64,000 bases of DNA, from contig BSYQ01000007.1 of the NCBI GenBank assembly GCA_030272585.1, positions 996,001 to 1,060,000 of the forward strand, read 5' to 3'. Below are positions 24,574 to 38,023 of the stretch, piece by piece; position 1 is the stretch's first letter; each line of letters starts with the position of its first letter. Both the position numbers and the translations under genes were made by a program. The DNA is from Bryopsis sp. KO-2023 (taxonomy: Eukaryota > Chlorophyta > Ulvophyceae > Bryopsidales > Bryopsidaceae). The notes below the pieces were generated by a model that worked only from the letters and a program-made list of their open reading frames with translations, was not told where the DNA came from and made no database searches.

Positions 24574-26593
24574 GATTGACGAATGCAGCAGCAGTTGTTG
24601 TTGTTGCTTTCGAAGAGGGAAGACGATCGCAAACGTTTCTGAACACGACGCTTCCAGGGCGCAATATGTAGGGAGATGGTCGACGCGACTCCGTGGGATC
24701 CCCAAAGCCCTCTCGCGAGCCAAGCAAGCGCGCGCCAGGTGTGCCAGCCCGAGTCTTGGATGACGATGATGATGATGAGGCTACTACCCCACGTGCAACA
24801 CCCCCCCCAAAAAACACAGCAAAAATTGTGTGCACAAAAAAGACAAGGGGGCTGGTAGAGTGCGTTTGGGAAGACCAAGGACAGGAGGAGTGATTGCATT
24901 GCGTGGGTCGCTGTTTTAAAAAAAAACAAGCAAACGTGTTTTGGGGCAGGAACCAACCGTCCCGACACAACCCCGTGACCCCCTCTTTCTTTGGTTGCCC
25001 TTTTTCTTTTCGCTGTGTTGGCCTTTCTCTGTCATATTTATGGCGTTTGTTTCGTTGGGCTTCAGGTGACAGGGGTTCACTTCACACTTCCTTCAAGTGT
25101 TTTAATTTCCAGGCTTCCTGTCCATTGTTTGTGGCTTGAATGATGAATGGTATGTTCTGGCAGTTAACAGGACTTGTCCACACAAAGGACAGCTGAGCTG
25201 AGGGACAGCAGTTTACAGTACTTGGGATCGATTCCTGTGTTTCAATTCAGTTCAGTTACGCCCGTTATTGCCCCAATCAAAGCTGGCTGTCCCGTGAAAC
25301 ACAGCCCAGGCAAAACAATGGCAGTTCTATGGCCCCTGCAAAATCCGAACTCGAAAATGTGTAACTGAGCCTGCAACGCCTCCCGCCTGTGTCCAAGCAA
25401 TTCAGGATTACCATTCCAAACTCCCCGAGCTAGAAAACCCAAGACAAAACATCGGGTTTTGACTCATTTCTATTTTGCTATTTCTATTTTTTTTTTAATT
25501 ATGGTTTTGACAAGTCGAAGAAACTCTTCGACTTCGTTTGAAAGAAAGACTGCAGAAGCCGAGGCAGGTTGAGGGCTGCTGCTCTTTGTTGTGTGAAAAT
25601 GAAAAAAATGTGGAGAGTAGGATTCGTACCCCCGCCGAATCGTAATCCTAGTCGCGACGATCCACTCTACGGACCCGGTCAGAATTGTTCTCCACGATCC
25701 ATGTGAACACCAATTCCATATGTAACTTGCTTCAAAAACCCCAAGACCTCTCAAACGCCACTTCCGCGGCGTTTCTTCTTTTGCTGCATTCTGCCTGGTA
25801 CCTTGAGTTCCTACTTTACTTTTCTATTATTTTTGATGGATGCTGGCAGCTCTTTCTATCCAGACATTTTCTTGGCTTTCCTTCCTTCCCGTTTGCTCAC
25901 ACTTCAGGTTCGGCTGATAACAACACATCACACCGCCCGACACTCACCCCTGACCGGCCAGCGGTGCGAGTCAGTCTGGCATGAAGCGCTGACGTCAACA
26001 ACCGCCAGTCAACCAGGGGAGGCGAGGCGGAGAGGCCACACAGATTGGATTTGCGAACATGGGCAGCCATGTCCGACCGACCTGTGAGGCAGCAAGCCAC
26101 CTTCCTGCTGATTTCGCAAATCCGATTGTTGGTTTGGTGAAATTCGAATTGGTTTGGGGTTGGGGTAGTCAGTTGTGGGATGCATGGGTCGTTTGAATGG
26201 GATGTGTTCCATCCCCCCCAAAAAAAAACATGCCGATTCTGTGGATCTGGCTGGCTGGCCGGAATTATGGGAGGCCTTGGTTCATTGTCTCCTGTTTCAA
26301 CGACCCCTGAAAGCGATCGAACAGGACGAACGAACGTGTCTTCCAAAAAAGCACCAAACGAACAGGAAAAAAACACCAAAAACACGCAACCCTTACAAAC
26401 AGGGAAAAAACACCAAAAACACGCAACCCTATATATATAGTGCAGTGCTCACAACCACCCTAAAACAAATGAAAGGGGCTTCGTTGGTTGGGCCGCCCTT
26501 CTGGCCGGCCCAACAGGGAAACAGGGAATAAACTCCAGGCGCTCGCACACTATTGTGTGAGGAGCAGCAATTGGGCTGATCATCACCAACCAA

Positions 26594-27263
26594 TCAACAA
26601 CAGTGTTCTCCGCCGCCACCGCCGCCACCTCCGTGTTTTCCACCTCCACCTCCACCTCCTCCGCCGCCGCCGCCTCCACCCCCACCTCCGAACTTTCCTC
26701 CTCCACCTCCACCGCCACTTCCACCGCCGCCGCCACCGCCGCCTCTTGCCAGCAGCATGCGGCTCACTGCACAGCGAAAACAAAATCAGTCACCTAAAAA
26801 ACAGGCCCATCTGGTGGGGAAGGCGTGGTGGACGTCACTTTTCGGGCACCCACTTTTTCTGTCGCCACTTTTTCGTCGTCCTCCTCCTCCTCCACCCCCG
26901 CCGCCTCCGCCGCCTCCGCCGCCACCTCCGAATTTTCCTCCTCCACCCCCACCTCCGCCGCCGCCGCCGCCTCCACCTCCACCTCCGAATTTTCCTCCTC
27001 CTCCGCCCCCACCTGCGCCTCCGCCGCCGCCACCACCTCCGTATTTGCCTCCATCTTCACCTGCAACGAGGAGACGACGCTCGTCTGGAACACACGCACA
27101 AGGCACGCTTCGTTCAGCCACCAAACAAAGAAACGCCGAAGGCAAGGGTGAAGCCACGGCCACAGCGAGTGCGAAGTGCCACGCCTGGCTCACCTGCGAA
27201 GGAAGCTTGCGCGGCAGCGACCACGAGGCCGAGCAGGAGCAGAGCAGCCACGGTTTTGACCAT
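26594..27263 (-). CDS. Secreted glycine-rich protein, array copy 8
   Basis: Identical to copy 1: exon 1 is 27194-27263, exon 2 starts at 27084, and the terminal stop is at 26594. Confidence 0.62.
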
Positions 27264-29283
27264 GATTGACGAATGCAGCAGCAGTTGTTGTTGTTGCTTT
27301 CGAAGAGGGAAGACGATCGCAAACGTTTCTGAACACGACGCTTCCAGGGCGCAATATGTAGGGAGATGGTCGACGCGACTCCGTGGGATCCCCAAAGCCC
27401 TCTCGCGAGCCAAGCAAGCGCGCGCCAGGTGTGCCAGCCCGAGTCTTGGATGACGATGATGATGATGAGGCTACTACCCCACGTGCAACACCCCCCCCAA
27501 AAAACACAGCAAAAATTGTGTGCACAAAAAAGACAAGGGGGCTGGTAGAGTGCGTTTGGGAAGACCAAGGACAGGAGGAGTGATTGCATTGCGTGGGTCG
27601 CTGTTTTAAAAAAAAACAAGCAAACGTGTTTTGGGGCAGGAACCAACCGTCCCGACACAACCCCGTGACCCCCTCTTTCTTTGGTTGCCCTTTTTCTTTT
27701 CGCTGTGTTGGCCTTTCTCTGTCATATTTATGGCGTTTGTTTCGTTGGGCTTCAGGTGACAGGGGTTCACTTCACACTTCCTTCAAGTGTTTTAATTTCC
27801 AGGCTTCCTGTCCATTGTTTGTGGCTTGAATGATGAATGGTATGTTCTGGCAGTTAACAGGACTTGTCCACACAAAGGACAGCTGAGCTGAGGGACAGCA
27901 GTTTACAGTACTTGGGATCGATTCCTGTGTTTCAATTCAGTTCAGTTACGCCCGTTATTGCCCCAATCAAAGCTGGCTGTCCCGTGAAACACAGCCCAGG
28001 CAAAACAATGGCAGTTCTATGGCCCCTGCAAAATCCGAACTCGAAAATGTGTAACTGAGCCTGCAACGCCTCCCGCCTGTGTCCAAGCAATTCAGGATTA
28101 CCATTCCAAACTCCCCGAGCTAGAAAACCCAAGACAAAACATCGGGTTTTGACTCATTTCTATTTTGCTATTTCTATTTTTTTTTTAATTATGGTTTTGA
28201 CAAGTCGAAGAAACTCTTCGACTTCGTTTGAAAGAAAGACTGCAGAAGCCGAGGCAGGTTGAGGGCTGCTGCTCTTTGTTGTGTGAAAATGAAAAAAATG
28301 TGGAGAGTAGGATTCGTACCCCCGCCGAATCGTAATCCTAGTCGCGACGATCCACTCTACGGACCCGGTCAGAATTGTTCTCCACGATCCATGTGAACAC
28401 CAATTCCATATGTAACTTGCTTCAAAAACCCCAAGACCTCTCAAACGCCACTTCCGCGGCGTTTCTTCTTTTGCTGCATTCTGCCTGGTACCTTGAGTTC
28501 CTACTTTACTTTTCTATTATTTTTGATGGATGCTGGCAGCTCTTTCTATCCAGACATTTTCTTGGCTTTCCTTCCTTCCCGTTTGCTCACACTTCAGGTT
28601 CGGCTGATAACAACACATCACACCGCCCGACACTCACCCCTGACCGGCCAGCGGTGCGAGTCAGTCTGGCATGAAGCGCTGACGTCAACAACCGCCAGTC
28701 AACCAGGGGAGGCGAGGCGGAGAGGCCACACAGATTGGATTTGCGAACATGGGCAGCCATGTCCGACCGACCTGTGAGGCAGCAAGCCACCTTCCTGCTG
28801 ATTTCGCAAATCCGATTGTTGGTTTGGTGAAATTCGAATTGGTTTGGGGTTGGGGTAGTCAGTTGTGGGATGCATGGGTCGTTTGAATGGGATGTGTTCC
28901 ATCCCCCCCAAAAAAAAACATGCCGATTCTGTGGATCTGGCTGGCTGGCCGGAATTATGGGAGGCCTTGGTTCATTGTCTCCTGTTTCAACGACCCCTGA
29001 AAGCGATCGAACAGGACGAACGAACGTGTCTTCCAAAAAAGCACCAAACGAACAGGAAAAAAACACCAAAAACACGCAACCCTTACAAACAGGGAAAAAA
29101 CACCAAAAACACGCAACCCTATATATATAGTGCAGTGCTCACAACCACCCTAAAACAAATGAAAGGGGCTTCGTTGGTTGGGCCGCCCTTCTGGCCGGCC
29201 CAACAGGGAAACAGGGAATAAACTCCAGGCGCTCGCACACTATTGTGTGAGGAGCAGCAATTGGGCTGATCATCACCAACCAA

Positions 29284-29953
29284 TCAACAACAGTGTTCTC
29301 CGCCGCCACCGCCGCCACCTCCGTGTTTTCCACCTCCACCTCCACCTCCTCCGCCGCCGCCGCCTCCACCCCCACCTCCGAACTTTCCTCCTCCACCTCC
29401 ACCGCCACTTCCACCGCCGCCGCCACCGCCGCCTCTTGCCAGCAGCATGCGGCTCACTGCACAGCGAAAACAAAATCAGTCACCTAAAAAACAGGCCCAT
29501 CTGGTGGGGAAGGCGTGGTGGACGTCACTTTTCGGGCACCCACTTTTTCTGTCGCCACTTTTTCGTCGTCCTCCTCCTCCTCCACCCCCGCCGCCTCCGC
29601 CGCCTCCGCCGCCACCTCCGAATTTTCCTCCTCCACCCCCACCTCCGCCGCCGCCGCCGCCTCCACCTCCACCTCCGAATTTTCCTCCTCCTCCGCCCCC
29701 ACCTGCGCCTCCGCCGCCGCCACCACCTCCGTATTTGCCTCCATCTTCACCTGCAACGAGGAGACGACGCTCGTCTGGAACACACGCACAAGGCACGCTT
29801 CGTTCAGCCACCAAACAAAGAAACGCCGAAGGCAAGGGTGAAGCCACGGCCACAGCGAGTGCGAAGTGCCACGCCTGGCTCACCTGCGAAGGAAGCTTGC
29901 GCGGCAGCGACCACGAGGCCGAGCAGGAGCAGAGCAGCCACGGTTTTGACCAT
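29284..29953 (-). CDS. Secreted glycine-rich protein, array copy 9
   Basis: The gene is identical to copy 1 (exon 1 29884-29953, exon 2 from 29774). The unit differs at 30297 (T to A), 344 bp upstream of the start codon, a private marker for this copy. Confidence 0.62.
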
Positions 29954-31973
29954 GATTGACGAATGCAGCAGCAGTTGTTGTTGTTGCTTTCGAAGAGGGA
30001 AGACGATCGCAAACGTTTCTGAACACGACGCTTCCAGGGCGCAATATGTAGGGAGATGGTCGACGCGACTCCGTGGGATCCCCAAAGCCCTCTCGCGAGC
30101 CAAGCAAGCGCGCGCCAGGTGTGCCAGCCCGAGTCTTGGATGACGATGATGATGATGAGGCTACTACCCCACGTGCAACACCCCCCCCAAAAAACACAGC
30201 AAAAATTGTGTGCACAAAAAAGACAAGGGGGCTGGTAGAGTGCGTTTGGGAAGACCAAGGACAGGAGGAGTGATTGCATTGCGTGGGTCGCTGTTTAAAA
30301 AAAAAACAAGCAAACGTGTTTTGGGGCAGGAACCAACCGTCCCGACACAACCCCGTGACCCCCTCTTTCTTTGGTTGCCCTTTTTCTTTTCGCTGTGTTG
30401 GCCTTTCTCTGTCATATTTATGGCGTTTGTTTCGTTGGGCTTCAGGTGACAGGGGTTCACTTCACACTTCCTTCAAGTGTTTTAATTTCCAGGCTTCCTG
30501 TCCATTGTTTGTGGCTTGAATGATGAATGGTATGTTCTGGCAGTTAACAGGACTTGTCCACACAAAGGACAGCTGAGCTGAGGGACAGCAGTTTACAGTA
30601 CTTGGGATCGATTCCTGTGTTTCAATTCAGTTCAGTTACGCCCGTTATTGCCCCAATCAAAGCTGGCTGTCCCGTGAAACACAGCCCAGGCAAAACAATG
30701 GCAGTTCTATGGCCCCTGCAAAATCCGAACTCGAAAATGTGTAACTGAGCCTGCAACGCCTCCCGCCTGTGTCCAAGCAATTCAGGATTACCATTCCAAA
30801 CTCCCCGAGCTAGAAAACCCAAGACAAAACATCGGGTTTTGACTCATTTCTATTTTGCTATTTCTATTTTTTTTTTAATTATGGTTTTGACAAGTCGAAG
30901 AAACTCTTCGACTTCGTTTGAAAGAAAGACTGCAGAAGCCGAGGCAGGTTGAGGGCTGCTGCTCTTTGTTGTGTGAAAATGAAAAAAATGTGGAGAGTAG
31001 GATTCGTACCCCCGCCGAATCGTAATCCTAGTCGCGACGATCCACTCTACGGACCCGGTCAGAATTGTTCTCCACGATCCATGTGAACACCAATTCCATA
31101 TGTAACTTGCTTCAAAAACCCCAAGACCTCTCAAACGCCACTTCCGCGGCGTTTCTTCTTTTGCTGCATTCTGCCTGGTACCTTGAGTTCCTACTTTACT
31201 TTTCTATTATTTTTGATGGATGCTGGCAGCTCTTTCTATCCAGACATTTTCTTGGCTTTCCTTCCTTCCCGTTTGCTCACACTTCAGGTTCGGCTGATAA
31301 CAACACATCACACCGCCCGACACTCACCCCTGACCGGCCAGCGGTGCGAGTCAGTCTGGCATGAAGCGCTGACGTCAACAACCGCCAGTCAACCAGGGGA
31401 GGCGAGGCGGAGAGGCCACACAGATTGGATTTGCGAACATGGGCAGCCATGTCCGACCGACCTGTGAGGCAGCAAGCCACCTTCCTGCTGATTTCGCAAA
31501 TCCGATTGTTGGTTTGGTGAAATTCGAATTGGTTTGGGGTTGGGGTAGTCAGTTGTGGGATGCATGGGTCGTTTGAATGGGATGTGTTCCATCCCCCCCA
31601 AAAAAAAACATGCCGATTCTGTGGATCTGGCTGGCTGGCCGGAATTATGGGAGGCCTTGGTTCATTGTCTCCTGTTTCAACGACCCCTGAAAGCGATCGA
31701 ACAGGACGAACGAACGTGTCTTCCAAAAAAGCACCAAACGAACAGGAAAAAAACACCAAAAACACGCAACCCTTACAAACAGGGAAAAAACACCAAAAAC
31801 ACGCAACCCTATATATATAGTGCAGTGCTCACAACCACCCTAAAACAAATGAAAGGGGCTTCGTTGGTTGGGCCGCCCTTCTGGCCGGCCCAACAGGGAA
31901 ACAGGGAATAAACTCCAGGCGCTCGCACACTATTGTGTGAGGAGCAGCAATTGGGCTGATCATCACCAACCAA

Positions 31974-32643
31974 TCAACAACAGTGTTCTCCGCCGCCACC
32001 GCCGCCACCTCCGTGTTTTCCACCTCCACCTCCACCTCCTCCGCCGCCGCCGCCTCCACCCCCACCTCCGAACTTTCCTCCTCCACCTCCACCGCCACTT
32101 CCACCGCCGCCGCCACCGCCGCCTCTTGCCAGCAGCATGCGGCTCACTGCACAGCGAAAACAAAATCAGTCACCTAAAAAACAGGCCCATCTGGTGGGGA
32201 AGGCGTGGTGGACGTCACTTTTCGGGCACCCACTTTTTCTGTCGCCACTTTTTCGTCGTCCTCCTCCTCCTCCACCCCCGCCGCCTCCGCCGCCTCCGCC
32301 GCCACCTCCGAATTTTCCTCCTCCACCCCCACCTCCGCCGCCGCCGCCGCCTCCACCTCCACCTCCGAATTTTCCTCCTCCTCCGCCCCCACCTGCGCCT
32401 CCGCCGCCGCCACCACCTCCGTATTTGCCTCCATCTTCACCTGCAACGAGGAGACGACGCTCGTCTGGAACACACGCACAAGGCACGCTTCGTTCAGCCA
32501 CCAAACAAAGAAACGCCGAAGGCAAGGGTGAAGCCACGGCCACAGCGAGTGCGAAGTGCCACGCCTGGCTCACCTGCGAAGGAAGCTTGCGCGGCAGCGA
32601 CCACGAGGCCGAGCAGGAGCAGAGCAGCCACGGTTTTGACCAT
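31974..32643 (-). CDS. Secreted glycine-rich protein, array copy 10
   Basis: Identical to copy 1: exon 1 is 32574-32643, exon 2 starts at 32464, and the terminal stop is at 31974. Confidence 0.62.
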
Positions 32644-34663
32644 GATTGACGAATGCAGCAGCAGTTGTTGTTGTTGCTTTCGAAGAGGGAAGACGATCGC
32701 AAACGTTTCTGAACACGACGCTTCCAGGGCGCAATATGTAGGGAGATGGTCGACGCGACTCCGTGGGATCCCCAAAGCCCTCTCGCGAGCCAAGCAAGCG
32801 CGCGCCAGGTGTGCCAGCCCGAGTCTTGGATGACGATGATGATGATGAGGCTACTACCCCACGTGCAACACCCCCCCCAAAAAACACAGCAAAAATTGTG
32901 TGCACAAAAAAGACAAGGGGGCTGGTAGAGTGCGTTTGGGAAGACCAAGGACAGGAGGAGTGATTGCATTGCGTGGGTCGCTGTTTTAAAAAAAAACAAG
33001 CAAACGTGTTTTGGGGCAGGAACCAACCGTCCCGACACAACCCCGTGACCCCCTCTTTCTTTGGTTGCCCTTTTTCTTTTCGCTGTGTTGGCCTTTCTCT
33101 GTCATATTTATGGCGTTTGTTTCGTTGGGCTTCAGGTGACAGGGGTTCACTTCACACTTCCTTCAAGTGTTTTAATTTCCAGGCTTCCTGTCCATTGTTT
33201 GTGGCTTGAATGATGAATGGTATGTTCTGGCAGTTAACAGGACTTGTCCACACAAAGGACAGCTGAGCTGAGGGACAGCAGTTTACAGTACTTGGGATCG
33301 ATTCCTGTGTTTCAATTCAGTTCAGTTACGCCCGTTATTGCCCCAATCAAAGCTGGCTGTCCCGTGAAACACAGCCCAGGCAAAACAATGGCAGTTCTAT
33401 GGCCCCTGCAAAATCCGAACTCGAAAATGTGTAACTGAGCCTGCAACGCCTCCCGCCTGTGTCCAAGCAATTCAGGATTACCATTCCAAACTCCCCGAGC
33501 TAGAAAACCCAAGACAAAACATCGGGTTTTGACTCATTTCTATTTTGCTATTTCTATTTTTTTTTTAATTATGGTTTTGACAAGTCGAAGAAACTCTTCG
33601 ACTTCGTTTGAAAGAAAGACTGCAGAAGCCGAGGCAGGTTGAGGGCTGCTGCTCTTTGTTGTGTGAAAATGAAAAAAATGTGGAGAGTAGGATTCGTACC
33701 CCCGCCGAATCGTAATCCTAGTCGCGACGATCCACTCTACGGACCCGGTCAGAATTGTTCTCCACGATCCATGTGAACACCAATTCCATATGTAACTTGC
33801 TTCAAAAACCCCAAGACCTCTCAAACGCCACTTCCGCGGCGTTTCTTCTTTTGCTGCATTCTGCCTGGTACCTTGAGTTCCTACTTTACTTTTCTATTAT
33901 TTTTGATGGATGCTGGCAGCTCTTTCTATCCAGACATTTTCTTGGCTTTCCTTCCTTCCCGTTTGCTCACACTTCAGGTTCGGCTGATAACAACACATCA
34001 CACCGCCCGACACTCACCCCTGACCGGCCAGCGGTGCGAGTCAGTCTGGCATGAAGCGCTGACGTCAACAACCGCCAGTCAACCAGGGGAGGCGAGGCGG
34101 AGAGGCCACACAGATTGGATTTGCGAACATGGGCAGCCATGTCCGACCGACCTGTGAGGCAGCAAGCCACCTTCCTGCTGATTTCGCAAATCCGATTGTT
34201 GGTTTGGTGAAATTCGAATTGGTTTGGGGTTGGGGTAGTCAGTTGTGGGATGCATGGGTCGTTTGAATGGGATGTGTTCCATCCCCCCCAAAAAAAAACA
34301 TGCCGATTCTGTGGATCTGGCTGGCTGGCCGGAATTATGGGAGGCCTTGGTTCATTGTCTCCTGTTTCAACGACCCCTGAAAGCGATCGAACAGGACGAA
34401 CGAACGTGTCTTCCAAAAAAGCACCAAACGAACAGGAAAAAAACACCAAAAACACGCAACCCTTACAAACAGGGAAAAAACACCAAAAACACGCAACCCT
34501 ATATATATAGTGCAGTGCTCACAACCACCCTAAAACAAATGAAAGGGGCTTCGTTGGTTGGGCCGCCCTTCTGGCCGGCCCAACAGGGAAACAGGGAATA
34601 AACTCCAGGCGCTCGCACACTATTGTGTGAGGAGCAGCAATTGGGCTGATCATCACCAACCAA

Positions 34664-35333
34664 TCAACAACAGTGTTCTCCGCCGCCACCGCCGCCACCT
34701 CCGTGTTTTCCACCTCCACCTCCACCTCCTCCGCCGCCGCCGCCTCCACCCCCACCTCCGAACTTTCCTCCTCCACCTCCACCGCCACTTCCACCGCCGC
34801 CGCCACCGCCGCCTCTTGCCAGCAGCATGCGGCTCACTGCACAGCGAAAACAAAATCAGTCACCTAAAAAACAGGCCCATCTGGTGGGGAAGGCGTGGTG
34901 GACGTCACTTTTCGGGCACCCACTTTTTCTGTCGCCACTTTTTCGTCGTCCTCCTCCTCCTCCACCCCCGCCGCCTCCGCCGCCTCCGCCGCCACCTCCG
35001 AATTTTCCTCCTCCACCCCCACCTCCGCCGCCGCCGCCGCCTCCACCTCCACCTCCGAATTTTCCTCCTCCTCCGCCCCCACCTGCGCCTCCGCCGCCGC
35101 CACCACCTCCGTATTTGCCTCCATCTTCACCTGCAACGAGGAGACGACGCTCGTCTGGAACACACGCACAAGGCACGCTTCGTTCAGCCACCAAACAAAG
35201 AAACGCCGAAGGCAAGGGTGAAGCCACGGCCACAGCGAGTGCGAAGTGCCACGCCTGGCTCACCTGCGAAGGAAGCTTGCGCGGCAGCGACCACGAGGCC
35301 GAGCAGGAGCAGAGCAGCCACGGTTTTGACCAT
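34664..35333 (-). CDS. Secreted glycine-rich protein, array copy 11
   Basis: Identical to copy 1: exon 1 is 35264-35333, exon 2 starts at 35154, and the terminal stop is at 34664. Confidence 0.62.
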
Positions 35334-37353
35334 GATTGACGAATGCAGCAGCAGTTGTTGTTGTTGCTTTCGAAGAGGGAAGACGATCGCAAACGTTTCT
35401 GAACACGACGCTTCCAGGGCGCAATATGTAGGGAGATGGTCGACGCGACTCCGTGGGATCCCCAAAGCCCTCTCGCGAGCCAAGCAAGCGCGCGCCAGGT
35501 GTGCCAGCCCGAGTCTTGGATGACGATGATGATGATGAGGCTACTACCCCACGTGCAACACCCCCCCCAAAAAACACAGCAAAAATTGTGTGCACAAAAA
35601 AGACAAGGGGGCTGGTAGAGTGCGTTTGGGAAGACCAAGGACAGGAGGAGTGATTGCATTGCGTGGGTCGCTGTTTTAAAAAAAAACAAGCAAACGTGTT
35701 TTGGGGCAGGAACCAACCGTCCCGACACAACCCCGTGACCCCCTCTTTCTTTGGTTGCCCTTTTTCTTTTCGCTGTGTTGGCCTTTCTCTGTCATATTTA
35801 TGGCGTTTGTTTCGTTGGGCTTCAGGTGACAGGGGTTCACTTCACACTTCCTTCAAGTGTTTTAATTTCCAGGCTTCCTGTCCATTGTTTGTGGCTTGAA
35901 TGATGAATGGTATGTTCTGGCAGTTAACAGGACTTGTCCACACAAAGGACAGCTGAGCTGAGGGACAGCAGTTTACAGTACTTGGGATCGATTCCTGTGT
36001 TTCAATTCAGTTCAGTTACGCCCGTTATTGCCCCAATCAAAGCTGGCTGTCCCGTGAAACACAGCCCAGGCAAAACAATGGCAGTTCTATGGCCCCTGCA
36101 AAATCCGAACTCGAAAATGTGTAACTGAGCCTGCAACGCCTCCCGCCTGTGTCCAAGCAATTCAGGATTACCATTCCAAACTCCCCGAGCTAGAAAACCC
36201 AAGACAAAACATCGGGTTTTGACTCATTTCTATTTTGCTATTTCTATTTTTTTTTTAATTATGGTTTTGACAAGTCGAAGAAACTCTTCGACTTCGTTTG
36301 AAAGAAAGACTGCAGAAGCCGAGGCAGGTTGAGGGCTGCTGCTCTTTGTTGTGTGAAAATGAAAAAAATGTGGAGAGTAGGATTCGTACCCCCGCCGAAT
36401 CGTAATCCTAGTCGCGACGATCCACTCTACGGACCCGGTCAGAATTGTTCTCCACGATCCATGTGAACACCAATTCCATATGTAACTTGCTTCAAAAACC
36501 CCAAGACCTCTCAAACGCCACTTCCGCGGCGTTTCTTCTTTTGCTGCATTCTGCCTGGTACCTTGAGTTCCTACTTTACTTTTCTATTATTTTTGATGGA
36601 TGCTGGCAGCTCTTTCTATCCAGACATTTTCTTGGCTTTCCTTCCTTCCCGTTTGCTCACACTTCAGGTTCGGCTGATAACAACACATCACACCGCCCGA
36701 CACTCACCCCTGACCGGCCAGCGGTGCGAGTCAGTCTGGCATGAAGCGCTGACGTCAACAACCGCCAGTCAACCAGGGGAGGCGAGGCGGAGAGGCCACA
36801 CAGATTGGATTTGCGAACATGGGCAGCCATGTCCGACCGACCTGTGAGGCAGCAAGCCACCTTCCTGCTGATTTCGCAAATCCGATTGTTGGTTTGGTGA
36901 AATTCGAATTGGTTTGGGGTTGGGGTAGTCAGTTGTGGGATGCATGGGTCGTTTGAATGGGATGTGTTCCATCCCCCCCAAAAAAAAACATGCCGATTCT
37001 GTGGATCTGGCTGGCTGGCCGGAATTATGGGAGGCCTTGGTTCATTGTCTCCTGTTTCAACGACCCCTGAAAGCGATCGAACAGGACGAACGAACGTGTC
37101 TTCCAAAAAAGCACCAAACGAACAGGAAAAAAACACCAAAAACACGCAACCCTTACAAACAGGGAAAAAACACCAAAAACACGCAACCCTATATATATAG
37201 TGCAGTGCTCACAACCACCCTAAAACAAATGAAAGGGGCTTCGTTGGTTGGGCCGCCCTTCTGGCCGGCCCAACAGGGAAACAGGGAATAAACTCCAGGC
37301 GCTCGCACACTATTGTGTGAGGAGCAGCAATTGGGCTGATCATCACCAACCAA

Positions 37354-38023
37354 TCAACAACAGTGTTCTCCGCCGCCACCGCCGCCACCTCCGTGTTTTC
37401 CACCTCCACCTCCACCTCCTCCGCCGCCGCCGCCTCCACCCCCACCTCCGAACTTTCCTCCTCCACCTCCACCGCCACTTCCACCGCCGCCGCCACCGCC
37501 GCCTCTTGCCAGCAGCATGCGGCTCACTGCACAGCGAAAACAAAATCAGTCACCTAAAAAACAGGCCCATCTGGTGGGGAAGGCGTGGTGGACGTCACTT
37601 TTCGGGCACCCACTTTTTCTGTCGCCACTTTTTCGTCGTCCTCCTCCTCCTCCACCCCCGCCGCCTCCGCCGCCTCCGCCGCCACCTCCGAATTTTCCTC
37701 CTCCACCCCCACCTCCGCCGCCGCCGCCGCCTCCACCTCCACCTCCGAATTTTCCTCCTCCTCCGCCCCCACCTGCGCCTCCGCCGCCGCCACCACCTCC
37801 GTATTTGCCTCCATCTTCACCTGCAACGAGGAGACGACGCTCGTCTGGAACACACGCACAAGGCACGCTTCGTTCAGCCACCAAACAAAGAAACGCCGAA
37901 GGCAAGGGTGAAGCCACGGCCACAGCGAGTGCGAAGTGCCACGCCTGGCTCACCTGCGAAGGAAGCTTGCGCGGCAGCGACCACGAGGCCGAGCAGGAGC
38001 AGAGCAGCCACGGTTTTGACCAT
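37354..38023 (-). CDS. Secreted glycine-rich protein, array copy 12
   Basis: Identical to copy 1: exon 1 is 37954-38023, exon 2 starts at 37844, and the terminal stop is at 37354. Confidence 0.62.
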